DNA of 11,144 bases, taken from positions 1-11,144 of the forward strand of contig CASDWL010000041.1 in assembly GCA_949284615.1 (NCBI GenBank), in the 5' to 3' direction. Origin of the DNA: an uncultured Mycoplasma sp. GTDB lineage: Bacteria; Bacillota_I; Bacilli_A; Mycoplasmatales; Metamycoplasmataceae. Both the position numbers and the translations under genes were made by a program. Under the pieces are notes generated by a model, which was given only the letters and a program-made list of their open reading frames with translations, ran no database searches and had not been told where the DNA came from. Below are positions 1 to 8,130 of this stretch, in pieces (the first letter of the stretch is position 1; every line of letters begins with the position of its first letter).

Positions 1-6
1 AAAAAA

Positions 7-83
7 TGGGGTAGATAACGGGGATCGAACCCGCACATGTCGGAGCCACAACCCGATGCGTTAGCCATTTCGCCATATCTACC
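7..83 (-). tRNA. tRNA-His (anticodon GTG), CCA encoded
   Basis: On the minus strand this folds as a complete cloverleaf. The 7-bp acceptor stem pairs 76-82 with 11-17, the anticodon stem encloses the loop TTGTGGC with anticodon GTG, and the T arm carries GGTTCGATCC. The histidine identity elements are present: a G at position -1 (base 83) opposite a C discriminator (base 10). The terminal CCA is genomically encoded at 7-9. A run of six A on the plus strand at 1-6 reads as T residues just after the CCA and may be the start of a terminator, cut by the window edge. It lies 27 bases downstream of the HAD phosphatase gene on the same strand. Confidence 0.95.
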
Positions 84-96
84 ACATATATTGTTT

Positions 97-125
97 ATTA
101 TATTAAAAAACTAGTCTTTTTTTAA
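97..125 (-). promoter_or_regulatory. Candidate promoter for tRNA-His
   Basis: On the minus strand a perfect TATAAT (97-102) sits 13 bases upstream of the tRNA 5' end, with TTAAAA (120-125) as a possible -35 box at a 17-base spacing inside the end of the HAD gene. The position suits a short tRNA leader. In such AT-rich DNA a chance match is possible. Confidence 0.4.
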
Positions 126-935
126 ATATTCTAAAACCTTTTTTGCAATTGCATTTGTATTATTTGAACCAATTTTAGCAGGAATATATTCAAGTAATTC
201 AGGTTTGGAATTAGCTAATGGAAAACCATTTTCTTTTGCATTTATTAACATTTCCAAGTCATTACAACTATCTCCAAAAGTTACTATACAATCTGAATTA
301 ATATTTAAAATTTTTGCAAGTTCTAGTAAACCTGTTCATTTTGATTTATTTTGAGGATTAACATCTATATAAATAGAATTTGTTAAAAAAATACTTGAAT
401 CTTTTCCAAATCATTCTTCAAATTGTTTTAAATATTTTTTGCAAAATTCTTCACTTGCATTAATTGAAAGTTGTGTTGGTGTTTGACCATTAAATAATGT
501 TGTACTATTAGGATTTTCTTCAACGTATTGTCTTATTTTTTGATCTAAATCATTTGTTAAAGGTGTTGGTTTTTCTTTTTCATTTTCAGCATCTCCAATT
601 CAATCTAGATCCGTATGTAATTTAAAAACAACTTTATGTTCTCTTGCAAAATCTAAAATTTTAGGATAATGATTAGGATTTACTCCAGCTAAATAAAGCA
701 TTTTATCTTGCTTAACATCATATACAACACTTCCATTGTTGCAAACAAAAAAATCAATATAAGGAATCTTAGATAATAATGGTTTAGTTCTAATCACAGC
801 TCTTCCTGTAGCTATAACTGTATATGAACCTTGCTCTTGGGCTAACTTAAAAGCTTCAATAGTCTCAGGATGAACATCTCCAAAATCATTTAATAATGTT
901 CCATCTACATCAGTTGCAAATATGTATTTTTTCAT
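111..935 (-). CDS. Cof-type HAD-family sugar-phosphatase-like hydrolase
   Basis: A 274-residue protein, normal length for the Cof/YidA (HAD IIB) subfamily, whose members dephosphorylate sugar phosphates and other small phosphorylated metabolites in the cytoplasm. HAD motif I is DVDGT near the N-terminus (nucleophile D9, acid/base D11), motif II is ATGR (residues 42-45), a motif III lysine is K197 or K199, and motif IV is GDSCND (221-226). The C2-type cap lies between motifs II and III. Three in-frame UGA codons (W112, W175, W200) would truncate it under the standard code. The start is supported by AAAGAGG six bases upstream of ATG. It begins one base after the gpsA stop, so the two are very likely co-transcribed. 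The substrate cannot be read from the sequence; mycoplasma genomes usually carry several such paralogues. Confidence 0.9.
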
Positions 936-936
936 T

Positions 937-1932
937 TTATTCCTCTTTATTTAATTCTCTAGCTCATACTTTTTTTATTTCTTCTTCTATAGAATTATTT
1001 TTATAAATTACATTGTATAAAGCTTCTTGAATAGGTAATGAAAGGTTATTTTTTCTTCTTATATCTTCAACAATTTTTAAAGCTGTTAAACCTTCTAATG
1101 TGATATTTTGAGTATCCTTTTTACCTTTAACAAAATTCATTCCAAAAGTGTAATTACGAGAATTAGTATCTGTTGCTGTTAGAATTAAATCGCCTAATCC
1201 AGTTAATCCATAAATGGTTTTTTCTTCTCCACCCATAAATTTATTAAAAATTGAAAGTTCTTTCATACCTCTAGTTAAATAAACAGCCAAAGTGTTAATT
1301 TTATATCCTAATTGGTTTAGCATTCCTGCACCAATAGCTAAAATATTTTTATAGATTCCTCCAATTTCAGCACCAATTACATCAGTTTGACAATACAATT
1401 TAAAATAATTTGTTTTAAATAATTTTTGAACTTCTATTAATTGATTAAGATCTTTTCCTACTGCTGCAATTGAAGTTAATGATTTTTTTATTATTTCTGA
1501 GGCAAAGGATGGACCTAAAATAGATACAACACCTCTAATTTTTTTATTATTTTGTGTTCTATTAACTAATTCCTCATGAATTGGTTTGTTTGTATTAGGA
1601 AAGAAGCCTTTGCTTCCATTAATAATTAATGTATCATCATTAGCATTTTCTAATATTTCTAAAATTGTATCTTCAATTGCTATTGAAGGAATTGCTAAAA
1701 CTAAATAGTTAGATTCTTTTATTGATTTTTTTAAATCATTTGATACTTTAAAAGAATTGAATGTAATTCCAGGAAAGTATTTATCATTTTTTCCTTGTGA
1801 AAGATCATTTAATTCATTTTCATCTATACCATAAATTAAAATTTCATTTTTACTATTAGCATCTTTTAAGACATTTGCTAAAGATGTCCCAAGAGCTCCA
1901 GAACCAATAATTGTTATTTTTTTTGTATGCAT
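937..1932 (-). CDS. gpsA: Glycerol-3-phosphate dehydrogenase [NAD(P)+]
   Basis: A 331-residue soluble GpsA, which interconverts dihydroxyacetone phosphate and sn-glycerol 3-phosphate and supplies the backbone for membrane phospholipids. The N-terminal Rossmann fold has GSGALG (10-15). SKGF (107-110) and GPSFA (140-144) follow, the catalytic lysine is K195 in the IYKN segment, and the C-terminal domain has GLGDLILT (245-252) and NSRN (257-260), whose Arg contacts substrate phosphate. A UGA-encoded Trp lies 9 residues from the end, so the standard code would clip the C-terminus. I see no convincing Shine-Dalgarno sequence before the ATG. The gene lies 42 bases downstream of pyk and one base upstream of the HAD gene, which suggests one minus-strand transcript. 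Confidence 0.95.
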
Positions 1933-1974
1933 ATCTTAAGTTAATTAATAAATTACAAATTTGATTATGATAAA

Positions 1975-3402
1975 TTAAAAAGTAAATTCTTTTTCAGCAT
2001 GTTGATCAATAACTAAGAATTTATCACCTTTATTTGGGAAGAAGGGTTTTAATACTTCTTTAGCTTTTTCAAAATTATCTTTTACTTCATTGAAGAATTT
2101 AATAGAATCTAATGAAACAAACACTGAATTTGTAACTCCAAATTTACCAATTTGTTTTTCATCCCCAACTAAACCTATAATTGCTGCATTTGGTCTATAT
2201 TTAGCTATTTCACTTAATAATTCACCTGTTTGTGATCTTACAACAATATATTTGTATTTTCCACTCATAGCTTTTTTAGCAACATTATATGCAATTTCAT
2301 CTCTTTTGCTTTTTGAAGATTTATTTCAAACTTCTTCCAATTGAACTGGATAGTAAAGTTTTTTATAAAATTCTTTTTCTGCTCTTAAATTAATTGTTGA
2401 CATTACTCTAACTGCTTCAATAGGAAAATCTCCAGATGCTGATTCTCCTGATAACATTGTAGAATCTGCTCCTAATTCAGTTGCTCAATAAACATCAGTA
2501 ACTTCTGCTCTAGTAGGTTGTGGAGTTTTTTCCATTGAGTCTAACATTTGAGTAGCAACAATAACTGGTTTACCTAATGCTCTACATTTTCTTATAATCA
2601 TCTTTTCATAAAAAGGAACATCATAATAAGGGATTTCAAGACCTAAATCTCCTCTAGCAATCATGATACCATCTGATGCTGCAATAATATCATCAATATT
2701 ATTAATTCCTGTTTGAGATTCAATTTTTGAAATTATTTTAATTTGTTCACCATTATTTTCTTTCAAAATATTTCTTAATTCATTAACATCTTTTGCTGAA
2801 TTTACAAATGATGCTGCAATGTAATCTATATTTTCTTTAATTCCAAAAATAACATCATTTTTATCTTTCTCTGAAAGAAATGGTAAAGAAAACTCTACTC
2901 CTGGAATATTAATTCTTTTATTGGTTTTCAATAAATGTTGGTTTTTAGTAACAATATTAATAATTCCTTCTTGTACAGATACAACTTCTGTTACAAGTTT
3001 TCCATCATCAAAAACAATTCTGTCTCCTTTTTTAACATCTTTATCCATACGATATGAAACTGATCATTTATTTTCTGTTCCAATTAAATTCTGAAAATCT
3101 TCTTCTTTTGTATAAACTACAACTTCAGTATTAGATTTAATTAATTGGGCTCCATCTTTCATTTTTCCTAATCTAATTTCAGGCCCTTTTGTATCTAGCA
3201 TAATAGAAATAGGAATATTTAATTCTTTTGATACTTTTTTAGCATTATCAAATTTAGCTTTTTGTTCCTCATGACTTCCATGAGAAAAATTGGCTCTAAT
3301 GCATGTTAATCCTGAAATTACCAATTCTTTCAATGTTTCATATTTTTCTGATGATGGTCCAATAGTACCTATCAACTTAGATCTTTTATCAATAAATTGC
3401 AT
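1975..3402 (-). CDS. pyk: Pyruvate kinase
   Basis: A 475-residue cytoplasmic enzyme that converts phosphoenolpyruvate and ADP to pyruvate and ATP, the final ATP-yielding step of glycolysis and a major energy source in fermenting mollicutes. Visible motifs are TIGPSS (13-18), the substrate-binding IRANFSHG (35-42), LDTKGPEIR (69-77), the catalytic stretch with K226 and E228 (SKIES), the metal-binding MIARGDLG (247-254) and ATQMLDS (283-289), followed by the regulatory C-terminal domain. The B domain is at about 80-180. No extra PEP-utilising domain is fused at the end. Three Trp codons are UGA, splitting it into three pieces under the standard code. I chose the ATG at 3400-3402 because AAAGGAG precedes it by 5-6 bases; an upstream in-frame ATG at 3429 would place that Shine-Dalgarno inside the gene. 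It is first in the minus-strand block. Confidence 0.96.
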
Positions 3403-3457
3403 TAGTTCTCCTTTTTTAAATGAATACAACTTTTAAAATTACATCTAGTTATCTAAT

Positions 3458-3482
3458 TTTGTTTTTATATTTGTTTTTATAT
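3458..3482. repeat. Tandem 12-base repeat, two copies, in the pyk leader region
   Basis: The unit TTGTTTTTATAT occurs twice head to tail with no mismatch (3459-3470 and 3471-3482), and one further base matches on the left. It lies 57-80 bases upstream of the pyk start codon, within the probable pyk leader or promoter. Confidence 0.7.
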
Positions 3483-3589
3483 ATTTTTAATTTTACTTCA
3501 TATTTATTTTTTTAGATATATTTATTCATGAATTCATAATCTTATAAAACACTCAAAAACTATCATTTTACAATTTTAGAAATGACAAA

Positions 3590-3619
3590 ATTATAGATAT
3601 TGCATAAAAATAAAACTAA
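3590..3619 (-). promoter_or_regulatory. Candidate pyk promoter
   Basis: On the minus strand a perfect TATAAT (3590-3595) is preceded at 18 bases by TTAGTT (3614-3619), a weak -35 match. It would give a leader of about 180 bases before pyk that includes the tandem repeat. Nearer boxes such as TATAAG around 3541-3546 are possible alternatives. Confidence 0.3.
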
Positions 3620-3623
3620 AACA

Positions 3624-3632
3624 TGGTAAAAT
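3624..3632 (+). promoter_or_regulatory. Candidate extended -10 promoter for the 3757 gene
   Basis: TGGTAAAAT matches the extended -10 form TGN followed by TAAAAT. A poor -35 is tolerable for such promoters. Transcription would start near 3639, giving a leader of roughly 118 bases that contains both inverted repeats upstream of the ribosome site. Confidence 0.4.
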
Positions 3633-3647
3633 TATTAATGCATTTTG

Positions 3648-3708
3648 AAAGTTTAAAAGTGCTAATTAGATTTTAATTAAACTTTAGAAATTCTTAAAAA
3701 TAGAATTT
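3648..3708 (+). other. Two inverted repeats in the leader of the 3757 gene
   Basis: AAAGTTTAA (3648-3656) is perfectly complementary to TTAAACTTT (3677-3685), giving a 9-bp stem with a 20-base loop. Two bases later AAATTC (3688-3693) pairs with GAATTT (3703-3708) around a 9-base loop. No T-run typical of a terminator follows. I do not recognise a known riboswitch or T-box. The stems are AT-rich, hence weak, and could be chance. Confidence 0.4.
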
Positions 3709-3756
3709 TGCGTCATTAACATACAACAGATATTTATTAAAAGGGGATTTAAAATT

Positions 3757-4620
3757 ATGTCTAAATGAAATGGGAGAAGAGGATTTGATTATTTTGTAGA
3801 TAAATATGATTCATATTTAGAAGATTATGCAGATGAATATTATGATGAAAATGAACAATATAACTACAATAGAACACCTCAACAAATAGATAGATTTAAA
3901 AAATTAAATAAATATACAGGGGCTCCAAGAGGAAATAGAACTGATATTATTGAATCAAATTATATGTATGGAATCCCTACACAATCTAGACAAAGATATC
4001 AAGGTACAATAGAATTTTCAGCAGTTCCTGGTCAAGGAGGTTTAAATCCAAATAGAAGACCTTTAGGTGATCAAACAATGATGGTATCTGATACTTCTTT
4101 AGCTAATACTTCAAATCCTCATCTTTTAAAATTAATAGAAACACAACAGATGCAAATTGATCAATCACAAACATATCAAAATGAAATTGATCGTAGAATG
4201 GATTTCATTGATAATCAAATGAATGAATTAGCCAACAAAATTGATAATGTTACTAAAATAATTAATAATACAAATACTTTAACATTTAAAAATAATGATA
4301 CATATACATCCACTTTAGATACTAATGTAAATAACAATTCAAATTATCAAAATCAATATAACACTTCATCAACTAACATCAACACAACTAATTCACATTC
4401 TATAATTGAAAACAATAAACAAAATTATCCGATCCCTGTAAATGAACCTTCAAAAGTTGAAGATAATGCCAAAGTTGTAGTTGATAATAAAAATGAAAAA
4501 AATTCTAAAAAGAAAAAAAATTCAACGCTTGTAATAGTTGGATTTATAATTTGAGCTTTAATTATTGTTGCAGTAATAGTAGTTTCAGTCTTGCTATTTT
4601 TAGGAATTATTAAATTCTAA
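3757..4620 (+). CDS. Tail-anchored coiled-coil protein, function unknown
   Basis: A 287-residue protein I do not recognise. Residues 1-53 are rich in Tyr and acidic residues (nine Tyr). Residues 54-120 are Gly/Pro/Arg-containing and look unstructured. Residues 121-170 look like a helical coiled coil, with hydrophobics at regular spacing around QMNELANKIDNVTKII. Residues 170-250 form an Asn/Ser/Thr-rich linker ending in KKKK (251-254). One hydrophobic helix (257-285) ends two residues before the C-terminus. There is no signal peptide. By the positive-inside rule the Lys cluster places the body in the cytoplasm with the helix as a tail anchor. Trp4 and Trp266 are UGA codons, so under the standard code only a fragment starting at residue 70 would appear. 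AAAAGGGGA lies 9 bases before ATG. It is followed after 13 bases by trmL. A scaffold or cytoskeletal role is possible but unproven. Confidence 0.85.
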
Positions 4621-4633
4621 ATATTTATAAACT

Positions 4634-5155
4634 ATGATTAATGTTGTATTATATATGCCTGAAATACCTCCAAATACAGGCAATATTATTAGAACATGTT
4701 ATGCTACAGGCGCTAAGTTACATATAATTAAACCAATATCATTTGATCTATTTCATCCAAATATTAAAAGATCTTCTGCAGGAAGAACTTTAAATGATAT
4801 TGAATTTGAAGTTCATGAAAATTATCAAGAATTTCTTAAAAAATATAAAAATAAAAAAATTTATTACATTACTAGATATGGATTAAAAAATTATAGTAGT
4901 GTTAACTTTCTAAATGAAGATGAAGTTTGAATTATGTTTGGCACAGAATCAACTGGAATACCTAAAAAAATTCTTCAAAATGATATTAATAATTGTTTAA
5001 GAATTCCAATGAAAAAAGAATGTAGGTCATTAAATCTTGCAAATTCAGTTAATTTAATTGTTTATGAAATATTAAGACAAAAAGGTTTTGAGGGTTTATC
5101 TGAGTTTGAATCGCAAAAAGGGAAAGACTTTATATTAAAATTAGATAATGAATAA
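4634..5155 (+). CDS. trmL: tRNA (cytidine/uridine-34-2'-O)-methyltransferase TrmL
   Basis: A 173-residue SPOUT-class methyltransferase of the TrmL/YibK/CspR type, which uses S-adenosylmethionine to methylate the 2'-OH of the wobble nucleotide in certain tRNA-Leu isoacceptors. The N-terminus VVLYMPEIPPNTGNIIR closely follows the TrmL pattern. Motif 1 is NTGNIIR (14-20), motif 2 is GTESTGIP (103-110), and motif 3, forming the knot that holds AdoMet, is RSLNLANSVN (131-140). There is no separate RNA-binding domain, as expected for minimal TrmL, which works as a dimer. A UGA codon encodes Trp99. No Shine-Dalgarno precedes the ATG, which follows the upstream stop by only 13 bases, so translational coupling is likely. 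Its end overlaps the next methyltransferase by 8 bases. Confidence 0.92.
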
Positions 5156-5888
5156 TGAATTCTCTTTATTAAAATCTCAATTTTTACATGTTAAAAAATT
5201 ATTGCAAAAAAAATATCGTTATCAATATCAAGAATTTATTATAGAAGGTTTGCATTTAATAGAAGAAGCTCAAAAACATCAAGAAATTCTTAAATTTATT
5301 ATTACTTCAAATAAAGATTTCAAAATAAATGGAAAGAAGAAAATTCCAATTTATTATACATCTTATGAAAATATTTGTAAATTATCTACTACTAAGACAC
5401 CACAACCATATATTGGTGTTTGTAAATTTTTAAATAATAATATTAACTATGATAATAACTTCATATTAATTTTAGATAATATTAATGACCCTGGAAATTT
5501 GGGTACAATAATTAGGACGGCTTATTCTTTTGGTATTCAAAATATTATTGCAAAAGGAGTTGATATATATAATCCTAAAATATTAAGAGCAACTCAAGGA
5601 GCAATTTTTAATACTAATATTATTAATAATGTTGACATTTATGAAGCTATACAGAATTTAAAAAGCACAGGATATAAAATTATAGGTTCATTATTAAAAA
5701 ATGCCATTGATTATAATAAATTAGAAATTAAAGATGAGAAATTATCTTTAGTATTAGGTAATGAATCAAATGAAATAAGTGAATCAATTATAAAATTATT
5801 AGATTATAAAGTTTATATTCCAATAAAATTTGAATCATTGAATGTTGCAATTGCTTGTGGCATTTTACTATCAAAATATTTAAAATAA
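5148..5888 (+). CDS. TrmH/SpoU-family rRNA or tRNA 2'-O-methyltransferase (RlmB/YsgA-like)
   Basis: A 246-residue two-domain SPOUT methyltransferase. Residues 1-95 form a substrate-binding domain of the L30e-like type (KYRYQYQEFIIEG followed by a predicted alpha/beta fold). Residues 105-246 form the catalytic knot with motif 1 DPGNLGTIIRT (114-124), motif 2 LVLGNESNEI (201-210) and motif 3 from IPIKFESLNVA to GI (224-239). Family members 2'-O-methylate 23S rRNA (RlmB at G2251 in E. coli) or tRNA; the exact target cannot be assigned here. There are no Trp codons. The ATG lies inside the last codons of trmL, giving an 8-base overlap and no independent ribosome site, so its translation is probably coupled to trmL. 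It is a paralogous neighbour of trmL rather than a duplicate, since only the knot motifs are shared. Confidence 0.9.
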   Translation: MNNEFSLLKSQFLHVKKLLQKKYRYQYQEFIIEGLHLIEEAQKHQEILKFIITSNKDFKINGKKKIPIYYTSYENICKLSTTKTPQPYIGVCKFLNNNINYDNNFILILDNINDPGNLGTIIRTAYSFGIQNIIAKGVDIYNPKILRATQGAIFNTNIINNVDIYEAIQNLKSTGYKIIGSLLKNAIDYNKLEIKDEKLSLVLGNESNEISESIIKLLDYKVYIPIKFESLNVAIACGILLSKYLK

Positions 5889-5909
5889 ATATTTTATAAT
5901 TAATTACGT

Positions 5910-6497
5910 ATGGCAATTTCAATTACAAATAATCATAAATTTTTTAATAATAAAAGTAATGCTTTAATTCTATTTAAAGATTTTGATAATGATCCTTATT
6001 TTGAAACTATTATTAAAGATGATTTTATTTTAATTTTTTCTAAAGAGAAAATTGTTGGAATAAATATTATAAATTATAAAAAATATTTTAATTTAGAAGA
6101 AGGATATCATTTGCTAAGTATAGAAAATAAAAATTATTTATTGGAGCGTTTCAGTGAATATCTAAGTGAACAAGATTTTGAACCATTTTTTCAAATAGGC
6201 AAAGTTATTCAAATTGAAAATCATCAATATAGCAATAAATTAAAAGTGCTAAAAGTTTTATTTAAAAATCAAATTGAAAAACAAATTATTACCAATGCAA
6301 CATCTATAAATAAAGACCAAAATTATTTATTTGCTACTAATGGTTCTATAACTTTTAATGGAACAAAAATATTAAATACAGAGGTAATGAAAATTAAATC
6401 AGAAGGAATGATAATTTCATACAACACAATTGGAATCCCAAAAGATGGATTAGTGGATTGTAATAATTTATCAATAAATGATGTATATATTTTTTAA
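5910..6497 (+). CDS. ytpR: YtpR-type tRNA-binding protein (EMAP/Trbp111-like domain)
   Basis: A 195-residue protein whose second half (about 93-175) has the OB-fold tRNA-binding domain found in YtpR, Trbp111 and the N-terminus of PheRS beta. The visible pattern is QIGKVIQIENH, then KLKVLKV, then IITNATSI, and finally a KIKSEGMIIS segment matching the family's 'GxxSxGMxxS' region. The N-terminal half (1-90) would be the YtpR-specific domain. Members bind the outside corner of tRNA without strong specificity; the cellular role is not settled. It has no Trp codons and no Shine-Dalgarno sequence. A TATAAT (5895-5900) sits 9 bases before the ATG and could give a near-leaderless transcript. It lies 21 bases after the methyltransferase and 14 before tyrS. 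Confidence 0.8.
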   Translation: MAISITNNHKFFNNKSNALILFKDFDNDPYFETIIKDDFILIFSKEKIVGINIINYKKYFNLEEGYHLLSIENKNYLLERFSEYLSEQDFEPFFQIGKVIQIENHQYSNKLKVLKVLFKNQIEKQIITNATSINKDQNYLFATNGSITFNGTKILNTEVMKIKSEGMIISYNTIGIPKDGLVDCNNLSINDVYIF

Positions 6498-6511
6498 ATC
6501 AAAGAGGAATT

Positions 6512-7753
<1,242 letters not shown>

Positions 7754-7764
7754 TTGGAGTTTAT

Positions 7765-8058
7765 ATGAAGAAATTAATAGATAAAATAAATAATGTAAAA
7801 TTTGAATCTGTTATTAATGGATATAGTCCAATTATTGTAGATATTTTTTTAGATTCTATTGTAGAAGATATAAAAAACATTGAAATTCAAATGAATGAAT
7901 TAAAAAATACGAATGATGAATTAAAAAATAAAATAAAAGAAATGGAACAAGAATATGAAAAACTATTAGATAAATCTAAACAAGATAATTTTATCTCTTT
8001 GCCAAAAAATAATATAAATGATATTGATACTAAAAACGAAAATAAAGAAGAAAAATAA
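7765..8058 (+). CDS. Small DivIVA-domain protein
   Basis: A 97-residue protein whose N-terminus matches the DivIVA/GpsB pattern: FESVINGYSP then IIVDIFLDSI (13-32), corresponding to the 'RGYDxxEVDxFLD' signature of the family. A charged coiled coil follows (about 33-72), then a short polar tail. DivIVA and GpsB proteins are dimers or tetramers that bind curved membrane or organise division and wall-synthesis proteins at septum and poles. This one is short, with only one coiled-coil segment, so it is closer in size to GpsB than to classical DivIVA. Its role in a cell lacking peptidoglycan is not known. A TTGGAGT ribosome site lies 11 bases after the tyrS stop. The Arg and second acidic residue of the usual signature are replaced, so I rate the assignment as good but not certain. 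Confidence 0.75.
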   Translation: MKKLIDKINNVKFESVINGYSPIIVDIFLDSIVEDIKNIEIQMNELKNTNDELKNKIKEMEQEYEKLLDKSKQDNFISLPKNNINDIDTKNENKEEK

Positions 8059-8072
8059 GAATGAATTTTTTC

Positions 8073-8092
8073 TTAAATTAAATATAATTTAA
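8073..8092 (+). promoter_or_regulatory. TATAAT box and short hairpin before the ECF gene
   Basis: TATAAT at 8083-8088 lies in the 69-base gap after the DivIVA-domain gene and could start transcription near 8095. The same bases form part of a 7-bp inverted repeat, TTAAATT (8073-8079) with AATTTAA (8086-8092). There is no good -35 hexamer. Either reading is weak because the gap is almost pure A and T. Confidence 0.3.
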
Positions 8093-8118
8093 ATTTATAA
8101 ATAATTTAATTTTCTAAT

Positions 8119-8130
8119 AAGAGGTGTATT
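8119..8130 (+). promoter_or_regulatory. Ribosome binding site with ATT start codon
   Basis: AAGAGGTG at 8119-8126 is a strong match to the anti-Shine-Dalgarno end of 16S rRNA. The AAGAGG core ends 3 bases before ATT (8128-8130), comparable to the 4-base gap at tyrS. The reading frame of the downstream gene is open only from 8110 and has no ATG until 8182. A GTG at 8124 is out of frame and stops within four codons. Confidence 0.55.

Larger units (their letters stand above)
3403..3756. other. Divergent intergenic region between pyk and the coiled-coil gene
   Basis: These 354 bases contain no gene in either direction that I can support. They hold the Shine-Dalgarno of pyk at the left edge, a 12-base tandem repeat (3458-3482), a TATAAT box facing pyk (3590-3595), a TGN-extended -10 facing right (3624-3632), two inverted repeats (3648-3685 and 3688-3708) and the ribosome site AAAAGGGGA before the next gene. 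It is the longest non-coding stretch in the window. Confidence 0.8.

Noticed and set aside
2090..2344. Plus-strand open frame of 84 codons opposite pyk
   Set aside because: It lies entirely antisense to the conserved C-terminal domain of pyk, has no ribosome site and no recognisable motif.
3403..3429. Nine-residue N-terminal extension of pyk from an upstream ATG
   Set aside because: The strong AAAGGAG ribosome site would then be inside the gene, and the family begins close to the TIGPSS motif as given by the shorter start.
3603..3632. TTGCAT near 3600 as -35 partner of TAAAAT 3627-3632
   Set aside because: The spacing is about 21 bases, too long; the TGN extension explains the box better.
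3708..3736. TTGCGT and TATTTA, 17 bases apart, as promoter of the 3757 gene
   Set aside because: The predicted transcription start would fall on the ribosome binding site itself (3740-3747), and TATTTA is a poor -10.
3639..3756. Riboswitch or T-box in the leader of the 3757 gene
   Set aside because: No conserved riboswitch core or T-box sequence is recognisable and the stems contain almost no G or C.
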